Translations under genes and position numbers: made by a program
DNA from: Bifidobacterium sp. ESL0732
Lineage (GTDB): Bacteria > Actinomycetota > Actinomycetes > Actinomycetales > Bifidobacteriaceae
Direction of reading: 5' to 3'
Length of the DNA: 64,000 nucleotides
NCBI RefSeq assembly: GCF_029395535.1
Contig: NZ_CP113920.1
Location: forward strand, 2,046,001-2,110,000
Notes under the pieces: generated by a model
Told to the model about the DNA's origin: nothing
The model's input: only the letters and a program-made list of their open reading frames with translations
Databases searched by the model: none
In this document: positions 44,302 to 55,315 of the stretch, piece after piece
Position numbering within the stretch: the stretch's first letter is position 1
How the letters are laid out: the number at the start of each line of letters is the position of its first letter

Positions 44302-47118
44302 CTACGAAAGAGCGATGCTGCGCACCTCATGATGGCCGGGGCCAAGTTCGTAGAGGACCATCGAGCCCGGCGGATAGTGAACGCCTGCCTCGTTGCACAT
44401 GGGCTCATCGACTGACATGGTCGGGCTCGGATGTCCGTCAACGAGCACCATGTCCACGGCCCCTTGGCTCTGTGGCGGCAGAACAACCTCGGCCACGCAA
44501 CCCGACGGCACGTCGATGGTCAGCTGCAGGCAACCGCTAGGGGTGGGGTCCACAAAACCGATTGGATCGCTCAACGAGACCATGCCGCTATTGACCCGCT
44601 TGCACCGCACGCCGATAGTACCCGAACGCACCGGCACCTTCGCTTCGGCCTCACTCATATCGCCGAGCTGCGGCATGACCATGAACGTGCGGCAGCCGGG
44701 TTCAAGCGGACGGATACCCAGCATCCCCTCCGGCAGGAGATAGACCGGGGAGGCCGACCATGGATGGGAATAGGTGAGGTTCGGCTTCAGCCCTGAATCC
44801 CAAGCCTCCATTGTGCCGCCGCCTTGCTTGCGGACCATGTTACCCCAGGTCCGTTCACCCAATTTTGCAGCGATAAGCGCGTCCGCGTCCTCACCATAAC
44901 CGGCACGATACAGCCCGTCCAGATAGACCGCCGCCACGTAGACGCTGCAGGCCATGCCTCGTGAGCGCAGATAATCAGTTACTTTGGGCAGTCTGCCTTC
45001 CGGAACTTCACCGAACTCGAGCACGAACGCGGACGCGTGCAGCGAGCAATGCTTGATACGACAAGATTCCATCGAAGCTTGATCCGGAACAGTGTTGCCT
45101 TCGGCCGGCACGTCGGTAAGGCCGTCGCAATATGCGCCCTGCGTCTCGTCGTAAAGCCACATATTGATGGCCTTGCGGATACGTTTTGAGCGGGTGTCGA
45201 ATAATTCGCCGTCGTCATCTTCGCCGACGGTCCAAGCCAAAACCGCCATATCGGCGTACGCCTGCGACGCCAAGGCGTTGATGACGGTATTGACGCGGCC
45301 GAAAACGAAACCGTCGCGCTCGCTTTGCGGCCAGTCGACCAAGTCGCCGTCCCTATGGCTCGATTCGCCCGGATCTTTGACAATCAGACCGAACTCCTCG
45401 TTCCAGAAGCGTTGCGGCAGAAGGGTTTTAAGACGCGTGTACTCGGCACTCACCTGAGAGGAGTCGCCGGTATGCATCCACCAATCGTAGACAGCAAGAA
45501 TCAGGTACATCGGCCATTCGGTGGGCCAAGTGCGGTTGGTGATGAGATAGTCGACGGTATAGCGAGCCAGCGTCGGAGCGTCATCAAGCGCAAAATGGCA
45601 TTGCTGCTGAATCCACGCATCGGCTTCGTAAGGTGCGCGCTCACGCGTCCAGGAATCCGCGTAGATGCTGCCGTTGCAGGCATCGATGGTGCGAGCGCAG
45701 AGCGACCAGACGTCGTTGAGCATCTGGTTTGATGAATGGAAACTCGCTTCATCGGTCGTCTTCGGATAGACCAGAGCCGACGATTCGACGTCGAGTTGCC
45801 CCGAGTCCAGCAAATCGGACACGTTCAAGCCATCGCTGCCCACACTATGAAGCTCCACATAGCGAAAAACACGTACTCCCCACGTTTCCAACGCGTTATC
45901 GGTCTCGGTTCGGCTTTCATGGTTATCGCCGATTCCTTCGATATGCCAGCAATCCTCATAGACATTGGAGGTGTTGAGACGATATTTCACCGTCCCGTCG
46001 TCGTTGCGCACCTCGCCGTATCGGATGTCCAATTCCAACGAACTCCGGCAACGCGAGCGCACCCGCACTCCACCGATCTGCACGCCGCCGAAATCAAGCA
46101 CCATTCCCCCGTCCGGCAACGAAGAAACGGCAACCGGCCCGTGATGGCACAGCTGCAATTTGTCGGTCGGGGTCGGCTCAAGCTTTCTGAAATCAGGCTT
46201 TTCGACGGCATCAGACCATGCGGAATCGTCGAATCCAGAAGAGGCGAAACCGAACGGATAATCCCATGAATTGATGTTTTCAGCGGGAGCTTCGAAATAT
46301 TGTGTCCCTATCGAAGCGCTGTCGGGATAGACACCGGTGCCGGGCATGGCCTTCCATCTGGAATCAGTAGTGTAATGACGCACTTCACCATCGGTAAATG
46401 CGACATCGAGTTGGGCGGCAAAGCGCTGGTCTTCGAGCGTATACGCGAGCACGCCCATCGCGTTGGCTCCCGGATGCAGCGAAGCCGTAACGTTATAGCC
46501 GTCAACGCGCGCTTCATCGCTGATCGGGAACACCGGGCCGCAGCCGACGAACGAATCGTTGGCCCACATCCGATAGACAAACTGCCTGGCCGGACGCGTA
46601 GAGGCTCCCGTGGCATATAGGCTGGCCCACAATATCGGTTTATTGGGCAACGTGATTTCAGTACGGAGGAAAGCCCATCCACGAGAGTTGCCAGTGTGTT
46701 CAGGGATATTTGAGGTATCGGCCCAGATCGGTGCCGCTTGCCACTGCGAACCGGGCCATGTTCCGAATGTGGCGGGAGCAGCCCACCCGGATTCGTCACC
46801 AGAGGCGGTGCCGAATCTATCCGCAGGCTCTGCGTTTTCGCGCCACAAACGAACCGTGGCCCAATACCTTTTGCCGGGTACGATCCGGACTCCATCCAGC
46901 GGCACGCCTTCGAAACCGTCGTCAAGCACCTTGCCGCTGTCCCAGATGTCGCCGACACCCGCGGCGGCCTTTGCCGAGGTGCTCGCAACGACGACCTGAT
47001 ATGCGTCAACATCCCGAGCCCCGGCCTTGCTCCCGTTTTCACGCCACCGGAGCACCGGGGACGAACCACAAGCCAGATCAACCGGATTTACCCTATCGTT
47101 GATGAGAATTTGTATCAC
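44302..47118 (-). CDS. Intracellular alpha-L-rhamnosidase, GH78 type
   Basis: Removes terminal L-rhamnose from oligosaccharides, 938 residues, no signal peptide. An N-terminal Ig-like domain (residues 1-120) and two beta-sandwich regions precede the (alpha/alpha)6 barrel. The catalytic region is around [17 protein letters not shown], a variant of the family's acidic motif; RYVELHS and SWTRER match bacterial rhamnosidases. The barrel continues through WPTEWPMY and [21 protein letters not shown] at 47118 is the start. It ends the yes-like operon, suggesting import first and cleavage second. Uncertain: the glycan; rhamnose capping of glucuronate is one option. Confidence 0.87.
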   Translation of the reverse strand: MIQILINDRVNPVDLACGSSPVLRWRENGSKAGARDVDAYQVVVASTSAKAAAGVGDIWDSGKVLDDGFEGVPLDGVRIVPGKRYWATVRLWRENAEPADRFGTASGDESGWAAPATFGTWPGSQWQAAPIWADTSNIPEHTGNSRGWAFLRTEITLPNKPILWASLYATGASTRPARQFVYRMWANDSFVGCGPVFPISDEARVDGYNVTASLHPGANAMGVLAYTLEDQRFAAQLDVAFTDGEVRHYTTDSRWKAMPGTGVYPDSASIGTQYFEAPAENINSWDYPFGFASSGFDDSAWSDAVEKPDFRKLEPTPTDKLQLCHHGPVAVSSLPDGGMVLDFGGVQIGGVRVRSRCRSSLELDIRYGEVRNDDGTVKYRLNTSNVYEDCWHIEGIGDNHESRTETDNALETWGVRVFRYVELHSVGSDGLNVSDLLDSGQLDVESSALVYPKTTDEASFHSSNQMLNDVWSLCARTIDACNGSIYADSWTRERAPYEADAWIQQQCHFALDDAPTLARYTVDYLITNRTWPTEWPMYLILAVYDWWMHTGDSSQVSAEYTRLKTLLPQRFWNEEFGLIVKDPGESSHRDGDLVDWPQSERDGFVFGRVNTVINALASQAYADMAVLAWTVGEDDDGELFDTRSKRIRKAINMWLYDETQGAYCDGLTDVPAEGNTVPDQASMESCRIKHCSLHASAFVLEFGEVPEGRLPKVTDYLRSRGMACSVYVAAVYLDGLYRAGYGEDADALIAAKLGERTWGNMVRKQGGGTMEAWDSGLKPNLTYSHPWSASPVYLLPEGMLGIRPLEPGCRTFMVMPQLGDMSEAEAKVPVRSGTIGVRCKRVNSGMVSLSDPIGFVDPTPSGCLQLTIDVPSGCVAEVVLPPQSQGAVDMVLVDGHPSPTMSVDEPMCNEAGVHYPPGSMVLYELGPGHHEVRSIALS

Positions 47119-47256
47119 AGACTATCGCCGCCTTGCGCCATTTTCGAAACTCACATCGATACCGTCCGATAACAAGAAAGCTTACGCCACCGGTCACGCA
47201 CCGATGATTGCTCAAACATATCGTCTTTGCCAAACCGCTCATATCACCACAATCGC

Positions 47257-48144
47257 TCACTGCCGGTAATCGCTCATCGACGAGAAGAGGCCGGACATGC
47301 CACCACCACCGCCAGCGGGCTTCTCGCTGTCACCGGTGTAAAGCTCAATCAGCTTCTTATCGCCGGATTCACGGGCCAGCGCCTCGAAAAGCACATCGGC
47401 CTGCCAACGTGCCGAAGCCCAGACGATATACCAGATGATGCCGGTAAACAGCAGACCGGTGACAATCGGCGAGCTCGCCATCCCCCAGAAGTAGCCGAAG
47501 ACTGCGATGCCGCTGATCACGATCATATAAATCCGCCGGGCGGAAAGCAGCACGCCGTTTTTGACGACTGCGTACCATTTGGCATTCGGATATTCCACCA
47601 CAAGCACCAGCGAAACCAGCAGCGATTGAATAAGGAAAATAATGCAGATGGAAAGGACCGGCACCATCAGGGCACCGAAACCGAGCTTCATCATAATCTG
47701 CATGGAATAGGAGAAGGTAAAGATAAAGAACCCGTAAATCGCCCCCTGCGCGATCGCCCGGGGCAGCAGACGGATAAAAGCGCGGAAATACGGGCGGATA
47801 CAGGCCGCGCTGTCGTCAGGCGGGACGTAGGGGCCGGCGATCCAATCCGGAGGCTTGTACCCTTCATTGAGCATACGAACGCGGCGTTTGCTCGCGCGTC
47901 CGAATAAGGTCGGTTGGTCGCGGAAAAGCGCAAATCCAGCGGCAATGCCGGGCGAGCTCAGGACCAGAGCCAATGTCAACGCCGGGTAATAGTCAAGATT
48001 CTGAACCACCACCCAGATGGCGATCAGGGGGATGATGCCAACAAAAATGCACCAGCCCGCCATCAGCAGGACGTAGACGCTGTTGGCTATCAGGCCGAAA
48101 GCCTCACCGAGGTTGTGATTCTTGCCGTTTGACGTTGCCGCCAT
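47257..48144 (-). CDS. YesL-like DUF624 membrane protein
   Basis: Integral membrane protein of 295 residues with five or six helices. The N-terminal half (LIANSVYVLLMAGWCIFVG and then PGIAAGFALFRDQ) matches the DUF624 pattern. B. subtilis yesL neighbours the rhamnogalacturonan-oligosaccharide importer yesOPQ, as here. Its function is unknown; an accessory role in transport is inferred from repeated gene linkage. ATG 48144 follows GGAAGGGAAG. Confidence 0.8.
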   Translation of the reverse strand: MAATSNGKNHNLGEAFGLIANSVYVLLMAGWCIFVGIIPLIAIWVVVQNLDYYPALTLALVLSSPGIAAGFALFRDQPTLFGRASKRRVRMLNEGYKPPDWIAGPYVPPDDSAACIRPYFRAFIRLLPRAIAQGAIYGFFIFTFSYSMQIMMKLGFGALMVPVLSICIIFLIQSLLVSLVLVVEYPNAKWYAVVKNGVLLSARRIYMIVISGIAVFGYFWGMASSPIVTGLLFTGIIWYIVWASARWQADVLFEALARESGDKKLIELYTGDSEKPAGGGGGMSGLFSSMSDYRQ

Positions 48145-48259
48145 CACGCACTTCCCTTCCGTCCTGACCTGTAACCGCTAGGTAATCCATCATCGTAAAG
48201 TCTATCGCCTTGTGAGTTCGTCTATCAATATATAGGCAATATATAGGTAAGTAAACGAG

Positions 48260-48311
48260 AATCCGATGCGTGCGTCGCAATGAAACCACTACGAACGTCA
48301 CACATCGGATT
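48260..48311. other. Long stem-loop between permease and yesL-like genes
   Basis: Arms AATCCGATG/CATCGGATT enclose a GC-rich inner segment that can pair partly. The T-rich side faces plus, so for the minus-strand operon it is more likely a processing or attenuation hairpin. Confidence 0.55.
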
Positions 48312-48336
48312 TTTATATTCACTTAAACCGGTAGCA

Positions 48337-49242
48337 TCAGCCCTTCATGCCGGAGGTTGCGATGCCTTCGATGAACTGCTTCTGACCGATGAGGAAGACG
48401 ATGATGATCGGGAGCACCGAAATGACGGAGCCGGTCATGATCATCGCATAATCAGCGTTGTACTGGGAGATGAACTGCTTGAGGCCGATCTGGATGGTCC
48501 ACAGGTTTGCGGAGCGCAAGTAGATCAACGGGCCCATGTAGTCATTCCAGGTGTTGGTGAAGGTGATGATCGCCAACGCCGCGATGGACGGGCCGGAAAG
48601 CGGAAGCACGATCTTCCAGTAGATGCCGAATTCGCTCAAACCATCGAGACGGGCCGCTTCCGACAGGTCCTCCGGTATCGTGTCGTAGAACTGTTTCATC
48701 ATGAACACGCCGAACGCGCCGAACGCCTGCAGCAAGATAATCGACCAACGGGTGTCGGACAGTCCGACCGCCGCAATCATCTTGAACTGCGGAATCATAT
48801 AGGCCTGCCACGGCACAGCCATCGTCGCGATGTAGATCAGGAACAGGACGTTGTGGCCACGGAACGGAATCTTTGAGAAGCCGTAGGCGGCGAACGAACC
48901 GGTGAACACCTGCAAGGCCGTGACGATAATCGCGAAGAACAGAGTGTTCAGAATCCACGTGGTCATGTTGGACTTCGTCCAGATGGCCGCGTAATTATGC
49001 CACTGCCATACCGACGGGAACCACTTGATCGGAACCGTATAGACTTCGTTGTTGGGCTTCAGGGACGAAAGAATCATCCAGAAGAACGGCAACAGAGTGA
49101 ACGCCGCAACCGCGATCATGGCGATATAACCAATAATCGTGCCAACGATCTTCAACGGGGACTTGCGCTTCTTGTTGAAGGGGATCTCAGGTGCCACCGC
49201 ACCAGCCTCAGCCAATTGAGGAGCTACTGCTTGCGTAGACAT
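48337..49242 (-). CDS. ABC sugar transporter permease, MalG/YesQ type
   Basis: Inner-membrane permease of 301 residues with six helices. The ATPase-contact loop appears as EAARLDGLSEFGIYWKIVLP, the EAA motif. It starts 1 nt after the stop of the MalF-type partner with GGAGGA before its ATG. Together with that partner and the lipoprotein it forms a CUT1 oligosaccharide importer. No ATPase gene is present, so a shared MsmK-type ATPase is expected elsewhere. Confidence 0.95.
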   Translation of the reverse strand: MSTQAVAPQLAEAGAVAPEIPFNKKRKSPLKIVGTIIGYIAMIAVAAFTLLPFFWMILSSLKPNNEVYTVPIKWFPSVWQWHNYAAIWTKSNMTTWILNTLFFAIIVTALQVFTGSFAAYGFSKIPFRGHNVLFLIYIATMAVPWQAYMIPQFKMIAAVGLSDTRWSIILLQAFGAFGVFMMKQFYDTIPEDLSEAARLDGLSEFGIYWKIVLPLSGPSIAALAIITFTNTWNDYMGPLIYLRSANLWTIQIGLKQFISQYNADYAMIMTGSVISVLPIIIVFLIGQKQFIEGIATSGMKG

Positions 49243-49243
49243 A

Positions 49244-50251
49244 TTAGTCCTCCTTCGAATTGTTGTACCAGAACTGAATTAGCGTGACCACCATGCAGAT
49301 GAACAGCAGCACCAAAGACACTGCCGAAGCATAGCCGTAATCGCCGTTGTCGAAGGCTACCGAGTAGATGTACTGGGCCAGCACTTCTGTGGTCGTTCCA
49401 GGCCCGCCATCCGTCATAATCAATGTCAGGTCCAAGATCTTGAACGAGCCAATGGTCAATGTGACCATGACGAAGAACAGTGTCGGCCGCATGCACGGAA
49501 CCGTGACGTGCCAGAACCGCTTCCAGCCGTTCGCACCATCCAGCTCAGCTGCCTCATACAACTCACTGGGAATCGTCTGCAACCCAGCCAGAAGAAGAAT
49601 CATGTAGTAGCCGACTTCACGCCAGGTACCGACGATGATGACCGCGGGCATTGCCCATTTGGTCGAACCGAGCCATCCAGGCACGTTGCCGTCGCCAACG
49701 AAAATCTTCAGGAACTGGTTGATCGGGCCGGACTTCGGGTCAAAAAGCATGGACCAGACCTGCGCCGCCGCCACCATCGAGGTGACATAGGGCATGAAGG
49801 CGACCGTGCGGAAGAAGCCACGGCCCTTGAGCTTGGAGTTGAGCAACACCGCCAGGCCGAAGGCAATCGCCAACGTCAGCGGAATGTGCACCAGAGAGTA
49901 GTAGAACGTGTGCCACACGGTCTGCCAGAAGATGCGGTCATGAACCAGACGAACCCAGTTGACCAGGCCGTTGAACACCGGCATACCGAACGCCGACCAT
50001 TTGGTGAACGCGATATAGAAGAGCGAAAGCACCGGCAAAAGCGTCAGCAGGATAAAGCCGATGAAGTTCGGCGAAATGAAAATCAGGCCATTGCGCAGAT
50101 TACGATGCGAAATCGCCTTCGCATCCATTTTTCCGCCCTTTTGCCGTTGTGGTTCCGGCGGTTTGTTACGCGCCTCGACGGCACCCGCCTCCCCCACTGC
50201 GGCGAGATCGGCACCCACCGCGGCAACATCCGAACTAGAAGAATCCGACAT
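49244..50251 (-). CDS. ABC sugar transporter permease, MalF/YesP type
   Basis: Inner-membrane permease of 335 residues. The EAA loop is ELYEAAELDGANGWKRFWHV then TVP. A 60-residue cytoplasmic N-terminus rich in Ala, Glu and Pro precedes the first helix. AGGAGG lies 5 nt before ATG 50251; the frame extends to 50287 without a ribosome site. It is the middle gene of the importer. Confidence 0.95.
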   Translation of the reverse strand: MSDSSSSDVAAVGADLAAVGEAGAVEARNKPPEPQRQKGGKMDAKAISHRNLRNGLIFISPNFIGFILLTLLPVLSLFYIAFTKWSAFGMPVFNGLVNWVRLVHDRIFWQTVWHTFYYSLVHIPLTLAIAFGLAVLLNSKLKGRGFFRTVAFMPYVTSMVAAAQVWSMLFDPKSGPINQFLKIFVGDGNVPGWLGSTKWAMPAVIIVGTWREVGYYMILLLAGLQTIPSELYEAAELDGANGWKRFWHVTVPCMRPTLFFVMVTLTIGSFKILDLTLIMTDGGPGTTTEVLAQYIYSVAFDNGDYGYASAVSLVLLFICMVVTLIQFWYNNSKED

Positions 50252-50442
50252 CGCTGCCTCCTCTTTGAATATGCAGCCAATGCACACAAGCCGTCAACTG
50301 CTGCATCGAAGCTGGCTCGTTACACTCTGTCAATAATTATTATGTCACAACAAAATATTTTTAACAATAAAAAGACCGACGGCCCTTATCCGGCAATCAA
50401 ACCTGCCAACCCGATACGGACCTGCCGGTCTCCCGTCCATCC

Positions 50443-50475
50443 GTCGCGGCGGCTGCGAACAGCCGTAGCCGCGAC
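50443..50475 (-). other. GC-rich stem-loop between binding protein and permeases
   Basis: Outer arms GTCGCGGC/GCCGCGAC and inner GGCTG/CAGCC close a CGAA-type loop with a 3-nt bulge, 25 bp after the binding-protein stop. With no U tract it probably protects the upstream message, raising binding-protein levels over permeases. Confidence 0.65.
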
Positions 50476-50500
50476 AGACGATTCAGACGGTTTACAATGC

Positions 50501-51865
50501 TCACTCGCTGCTGAGCACACCTTGGTTCTTGACATCTTCCTGGCACTGGTTGATGGCCGCGTCGGTCTTCGAGGTGCCGGTAAGAATCGAGGAGTTCATC
50601 GTCTTCAGGAGAGTCTGAACCGTATCGGTGGCGTCGCTGACAGGAGCCTCAAGCTTCATGTCGAACTTGGACCAAGCGTCCTTGGATTCCTGATCGGTGG
50701 CCATGCCATCAGCCGCGAAGAAGTCCTTGGTAATCTTGTCGTTGATGTAGGCAGGAGTAGTGGTGAGCTTGGCGAGCACATCCGCGCCGCCTTCGCCGAC
50801 GGACCATTCAACGAACTTCTTGGCCGCTGCGAGCTTCTGACCACTGGCCTTAGCCGAAACCATCAGGCCGGTCGGGCTACCGAAAGTGACTGGAGTTGAA
50901 GGAACCTTCTTGCTCGGGTTCTGCGGAATCGGAGCCATGCCCCAATCGAACTTCTGGGCATCGCCAGTCTTCTGCTGGCTCAGGAACGAAGCGGCGTACC
51001 AAGTGCCCATCGGCATCATGGCGGCCTTCTGAGTACCGAACTGCGCCTGATACTGCACCTTGTTGGTGAAGGAGGTGTTATAGTCGATGGTCAGCTTTTC
51101 ATTCTGCCACTTCAAAGCACGCTCATAGAAAGGCTTCATGTAGCCGAATTGGCCCTTGAGATAGGTCTTCTCGGCCGGCTGACCAGCCTGGGCAAGAGCG
51201 AAGGACTGGACCACCGACTGCCAGTTGTGCTGGTACATCGGATAGACGGTGTTGGCGTCATATCCGGCATCGGGGAGCTTCTTCTTCAGCTCTTCGCCGG
51301 CCTTGGTGTAGTCATTCCACGTCCAAGTGGCGTCAGGCGTCTTCACGCCGGCCTTCTTGAACATGTCCTTGTTATAGAAGAGGACCCAGTGATCGGCGCG
51401 ATACGGCAGCGCATAGTACTTGCCGTCCTTCGTCTTGTACATGGAGTCGTCAAAGTTCTTGTGATCGGCAAACTTCTTGGCGATATCGCTGATATCGGCC
51501 AGGCCTTGGGACTTGGCATAAGTATTGTATTTGACGGTGTTCTTCAGCGGGAAGACATCAGGCTGTGCACCGGCGGAGATATCAGCGGTGAGCTGCTTGT
51601 CATAATCATCTGCGCTGTATTCCTTGAGCTTGATGGTGACGTTAGGATATTCCGCTTCGAAACCATCAACGAGCTTCTGGAATTCGGGGGTCATCTTCAA
51701 CGACCAACCACCCATCGTGATTTCGGTCTTTGCGTTCTTATCAAATGCGTTTGCATCGCTGGCACCGCTCTTTTGCGCATTGCCGCCGCCGCCACCGCAG
51801 CCCGCGAGAAGCATTGCGAGTGCAGAGACCGCCGCTAAGGCGCCTACTGGACGTGAGACTTTCAT
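50501..51865 (-). CDS. Extracellular sugar-binding lipoprotein of ABC importer
   Basis: Cluster B binding protein, 454 residues. The signal peptide ends in a lipobox LLAGC, so the mature protein is lipid-anchored outside the membrane. Family segments include ITMGGWSLKMTPEFQKLVDG and GMAPIPQNPSKKVPSTP. It is first in the operon, as expected for the most abundant component. AAAGGA lies before ATG 51865. Its ligand is probably an oligosaccharide bearing rhamnose or uronate, inferred from the enzymes beside it. Confidence 0.95.
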   Translation of the reverse strand: MKVSRPVGALAAVSALAMLLAGCGGGGGNAQKSGASDANAFDKNAKTEITMGGWSLKMTPEFQKLVDGFEAEYPNVTIKLKEYSADDYDKQLTADISAGAQPDVFPLKNTVKYNTYAKSQGLADISDIAKKFADHKNFDDSMYKTKDGKYYALPYRADHWVLFYNKDMFKKAGVKTPDATWTWNDYTKAGEELKKKLPDAGYDANTVYPMYQHNWQSVVQSFALAQAGQPAEKTYLKGQFGYMKPFYERALKWQNEKLTIDYNTSFTNKVQYQAQFGTQKAAMMPMGTWYAASFLSQQKTGDAQKFDWGMAPIPQNPSKKVPSTPVTFGSPTGLMVSAKASGQKLAAAKKFVEWSVGEGGADVLAKLTTTPAYINDKITKDFFAADGMATDQESKDAWSKFDMKLEAPVSDATDTVQTLLKTMNSSILTGTSKTDAAINQCQEDVKNQGVLSSE

Positions 51866-51917
51866 ATTCAAATCCTTTCTTCAAGGCTTCCTCGCCTATT
51901 GCAAGGACTAGCGTGCT

Positions 51918-51946
51918 ACATTAGCGTAACCCGCGATGTCCTTCAA
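51918..51946 (-). promoter_or_regulatory. Promoter of the ABC importer operon
   Basis: On the minus strand -35 TTGAAG (51941-51946), 17-bp spacer and -10 TAATGT (51918-51923), about 45 bp before the start codon. Confidence 0.5.
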
Positions 51947-51962
51947 TTTTGAGAGTACACAA

Positions 51963-51991
51963 ATGGCAACAAAGAAAGTGTTTGTTGCCAT
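51963..51991. promoter_or_regulatory. 29-bp palindromic operator between importer and GH30 genes
   Basis: Arms ATGGCAACAAA/TTTGTTGCCAT with a 7-bp centre. It lies upstream of both divergent promoters; the GH30 promoter candidate TTGATA begins near 52003. The half-site TGTTGCCAT recurs at 58350-58358 in front of lacI/uxaC. The remaining 52030-52249 shows only a long leader. Confidence 0.7.
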
Positions 51992-52249
51992 TATTTGTCA
52001 GAATTGATAGAGCAGCTATTCTTTTATAATTACTGGCGGAACCGCGAAAAACAGCCAATGACCGCCATTTATGCTTTCAGCGAGTCCTGCTTTCTTCCTT
52101 CGATACCCCTTACAAACTGCTAGGCTCGAAGCCATGGGATGGCAACAGATTCCATGTTCAGCAGCATGAAATCGAATCCATCCGCACCGATAGTTTTCCT
52201 CTTAGGGGATGAATGAAGCATCGGACAGATAGCAAAGGAGTATCAGCCC

Positions 52250-53851
52250 ATGGCTACAGCAAGCAAAGGTCAGCAATCGTCGCAAAAGGATGCAGAGAAC
52301 TTTCCATCTTCTGCGAGTAAAGCACCGGAGCAATTGTGGACAGCAACCAGCGGTGATCTGAGCCAGCGCCGAGAAAAGATCGCAACACCCGTACCTACAA
52401 GCGAGGCGGGCGACGCGACCACCGTGGTCATCGATCCGACCCGGCAATACCAGATGTGGGAAGGGGCCGGCGCGGCCATCACCGATTCCAGCGCCTCGCT
52501 TCTGATGAACAGCATGAACGCTAAACAGCGTCACGCGATTCTCGAAGAGATGTTCAGCCCCGCTCAGGGCGGCTTCTCGTCGGTGCGTATTTCCATCGGT
52601 TCCTGCGATTTCGTAAGCCAAAAGTATTACAGCTACGATGAGCTGCCCGAGGGCATCGGCACAGACCCGAACCTCGATTACTTCTCCATCGGCACCGGTC
52701 AGCCCGGTGCGCCGGACGCCACTAAGGATCTCAAAAACATCATCCCCGTACTGCAGGAAATCATGGCCATCAACCCGGCTGTCAAGGTGATGGCCTCGCC
52801 GTGGAGCCCGCCGGCCTGGATGAAGACCAATGGCAAGCTCGAAGGCGACGGAAGGCTGCGGCTCGGCGAATACGTGGGCAACGGCTACCGTCGGCAGGAC
52901 ACAGTGGATTATGCCTATGCACAGTATTTCGTGAAATTCATCGCCGCTTATGCAAGCTATGGCATTCCCATCGCCTCCGTGACCATGCAGAACGAGCCCG
53001 GCAACTCTCCGCAATGGCCCATGGCCATCTGGACACCCGAGGAATTGACCAAGTGGGGCAGCGAATATTTGCGGCCCTGCCTTGATGCCACGTTCCCAGA
53101 CGTCGAGATTTACTTCGGCGACGACGGCCTACGCTTCTTCCAGCGCCCAGTGACCGATTACATGACCCCAGCCCAGGCCCAATGCTTCGCCGGCGTGGCG
53201 TTCCACACTTACTCCGGCCTGCCCAAGTGGGTACTCAACGGCACACGCCAGTTCCCGGGCTGGAAGGCCTGCATGAGCGAGCGCCGTTGCATGCTCGACG
53301 AGACGGTGGACGAGGCCAGCCACGTGATGTTCGGCGAGATCGGCACCGGCTTGGTGCGCAACAACGTCGGACTCATCAACCTGTGGAACATCGCGCTGGA
53401 CGAACAGGGCTTCCCGAGCTACGCCAAAACGCGCGGGCGCCGCGGGGTCATCACCATCGATTCCGCCACCGGCAAGGTCAAGCGCAACCTCGAGTACTTC
53501 ATGCTGCGCAACTTCGGCCAGGACGTGCGCCCCGGCTCTCGTCGCGTGGCTTCCACCAACCACACCCCCGACGGACGGCATGGCGGTTTGGGCTCGGTCG
53601 CGTTCATCGAGCCGGACGGACGCGGATTCGCCGGGTTCCTTTACAATCCGACCGACAAGCCGATTGAAGCGGCAGTCACTTTTGGTGGCGAAGGCGCGGC
53701 CTGGCGACACGTCATCGTCCCCGCCTATGGAACAGTGACCTTCCATCTCTCGTACTCGCCGATCAACGTCAGCGTCGCCCCTGCGGACGATAACTTCAAG
53801 ATCACCTACACCCCGCACCCCGCCGACGACCACGACGAGCGCATTTTCTAG
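52250..53851 (+). CDS. Intracellular GH30-family glycoside hydrolase
   Basis: Retaining hydrolase of 533 residues, no signal peptide. A 60-residue Ser/Gln-rich leader precedes the (beta/alpha)8 barrel. The acid/base is in TMQNEPGNSPQWP. The family motif SPWSPPAWMK is present, and the region NLWNIALDEQGFPSY followed by RGVITID matches GH30 glucosylceramidase-like members. The nucleophile position reads CMSERRC, where many members have TE plus a small residue. A GH30 C-terminal beta domain follows. GH30 includes beta-1,6-galactanases, xylosidases and glucosidases; with rhamnosidase and glucuronidase neighbours I favour a galactan-type substrate, weakly. Confidence 0.85.
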   Translation: MATASKGQQSSQKDAENFPSSASKAPEQLWTATSGDLSQRREKIATPVPTSEAGDATTVVIDPTRQYQMWEGAGAAITDSSASLLMNSMNAKQRHAILEEMFSPAQGGFSSVRISIGSCDFVSQKYYSYDELPEGIGTDPNLDYFSIGTGQPGAPDATKDLKNIIPVLQEIMAINPAVKVMASPWSPPAWMKTNGKLEGDGRLRLGEYVGNGYRRQDTVDYAYAQYFVKFIAAYASYGIPIASVTMQNEPGNSPQWPMAIWTPEELTKWGSEYLRPCLDATFPDVEIYFGDDGLRFFQRPVTDYMTPAQAQCFAGVAFHTYSGLPKWVLNGTRQFPGWKACMSERRCMLDETVDEASHVMFGEIGTGLVRNNVGLINLWNIALDEQGFPSYAKTRGRRGVITIDSATGKVKRNLEYFMLRNFGQDVRPGSRRVASTNHTPDGRHGGLGSVAFIEPDGRGFAGFLYNPTDKPIEAAVTFGGEGAAWRHVIVPAYGTVTFHLSYSPINVSVAPADDNFKITYTPHPADDHDERIF

Positions 53852-53855
53852 TCAA

Positions 53856-53917
53856 TAAATAAATAAAGAAGGCCTGCCGAAACAATCGAGTTTCGGCAGG
53901 CCTTCTTTATTTATTTA
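53856..53917. terminator. Perfect 28-bp bidirectional terminator
   Basis: Arms at 53856-53883 and 53890-53917 are fully complementary around a 6-nt loop. The outer ATTTA-rich ends give U tracts on both strands, ending the convergent GH30 and manD transcripts. Confidence 0.95.
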
Positions 53918-53930
53918 GTACGAGCAGAAA

Positions 53931-55178
53931 TCACCACTCGTGCATGGTGCCGTCGAGGAGACGATCTACGGGCAGCGGAGCCGGCTGGTAGGGGTACTTT
54001 GCGGCGAGCTTCTCGTCGAAGTCGACGCCGAGGCCCGGCTTGTTGCCCGGATGCAGGTAGCCATCCTTGAACGTATACGAAGTATGGAACACCTCGAGCG
54101 TCTCGTCGCTGTGCCTCATATACTCCTGGATGCCGAAGTTCGGAATCGCCAGGTCAAGGTGCAGGTTCGCGGCCATGCCCACGGGCGAGACGTCGGTGGG
54201 GCCGTGGAAGCCGGACTTGACGCCGAAGAGCTCGGCGAAAGCCATGAGCTTCTTCATGTGGGTGAGGCCGCCCGTGTGGGTGACGGCCGAGCGCACGTAG
54301 TCGATCAACTGCTCCTCGATCAGAGTGATGTAGTCAGTCCAGGAGTTGATGATCTCGCCGATGGCGATCGGGGTGGTGGTGTGCTCGCGCACCAGGCGCA
54401 GGAACTGCTGATTGTCCTCGGCAGGCGTGGTGTCCTCCATCCAGAAGAGGTCATAGGGCTCGAGGGCCTTGCCGAAGCGGGCGGCCTCAATCGGGCGCAG
54501 GCGGTGGTGAGAATCGTGCAATAGGATCAGGTCCTTGCCATACTTGTTGCGCACTTCCTCGAAGACACCGGGGATGGTGTTGAGGTAGGTGCGAGCATCC
54601 CAGACTTCCTCGACCGGAACGCTGGTACGACGGGCGGGCTCGTAATCGTAGCGTACGCCCTTCTCGCCCTCGCCGGCCTGTGCGTTGGCCGAAGCCGCCA
54701 CGCCGTAAGTTGAAGGGATGCCAGGAAGCGCGTACTGGATACGCGTGGCCTTGAAGCCCATGTCTCGATACATATCAATCGAATCGAACAGGCTCGGCAG
54801 ATCGGTGCCGGAGGCGTGCGCGTAGGTCAGGATGCCTTTGCGTGACGCACCGCCCAGCAGGTCGTAGACCGGAACGCCGAGCTTCTTGCCCTTGATGTCC
54901 CAGAGAGCCACGTCGACGGCGGAGATGGCAGCCATCGTCACGGGCCCGCGCTTCCAATAGGCACCCTTGTAGAGGTACTGCCACATGTCCTCGATGTTGT
55001 CCTCGTTCTTGCCGATGAGGGCAGGAGCGATAGTCTTCAAGTATTCGGCGGCAACGAGTTCACGCCCGTTGAGCGTGGCATCGCCGAGACCCACAATCCC
55101 GTCTGTTGTCGTGAGCTTGAGGACGACGAAATTACGCCCCGGGCTCGTGACAAATACCTCGGCCTTTTCAATAGCCAT
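53931..55178 (-). CDS. manD: D-mannonate dehydratase, enolase superfamily
   Basis: Converts D-mannonate to 2-keto-3-deoxygluconate, cytoplasmic, 415 residues. Recognised by [43 protein letters not shown] and the terminal GTMHEW. Metal ligands lie in [17 protein letters not shown] and IGEIINSW. This family (ManD) is unrelated in fold to UxuA and contains both high-activity and low-activity members; its operon with uxuB and uxaC favours a true mannonate role. AAAGGAA lies 7 nt before the ATG. Confidence 0.93.
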   Translation of the reverse strand: MAIEKAEVFVTSPGRNFVVLKLTTTDGIVGLGDATLNGRELVAAEYLKTIAPALIGKNEDNIEDMWQYLYKGAYWKRGPVTMAAISAVDVALWDIKGKKLGVPVYDLLGGASRKGILTYAHASGTDLPSLFDSIDMYRDMGFKATRIQYALPGIPSTYGVAASANAQAGEGEKGVRYDYEPARRTSVPVEEVWDARTYLNTIPGVFEEVRNKYGKDLILLHDSHHRLRPIEAARFGKALEPYDLFWMEDTTPAEDNQQFLRLVREHTTTPIAIGEIINSWTDYITLIEEQLIDYVRSAVTHTGGLTHMKKLMAFAELFGVKSGFHGPTDVSPVGMAANLHLDLAIPNFGIQEYMRHSDETLEVFHTSYTFKDGYLHPGNKPGLGVDFDEKLAAKYPYQPAPLPVDRLLDGTMHEW

Positions 55179-55315
55179 ATCGATTCCTTTCTATTGCACA
55201 ACTTGCGGCATCCGTAGCCGTACGCTGCTATTTACTTCCCATTTAAATTCCGATAACCACCGTTTGCACCGACATCGGATATTGGCCAAGCGGTTATAAG
55301 CCAAATCCCGTTGAA

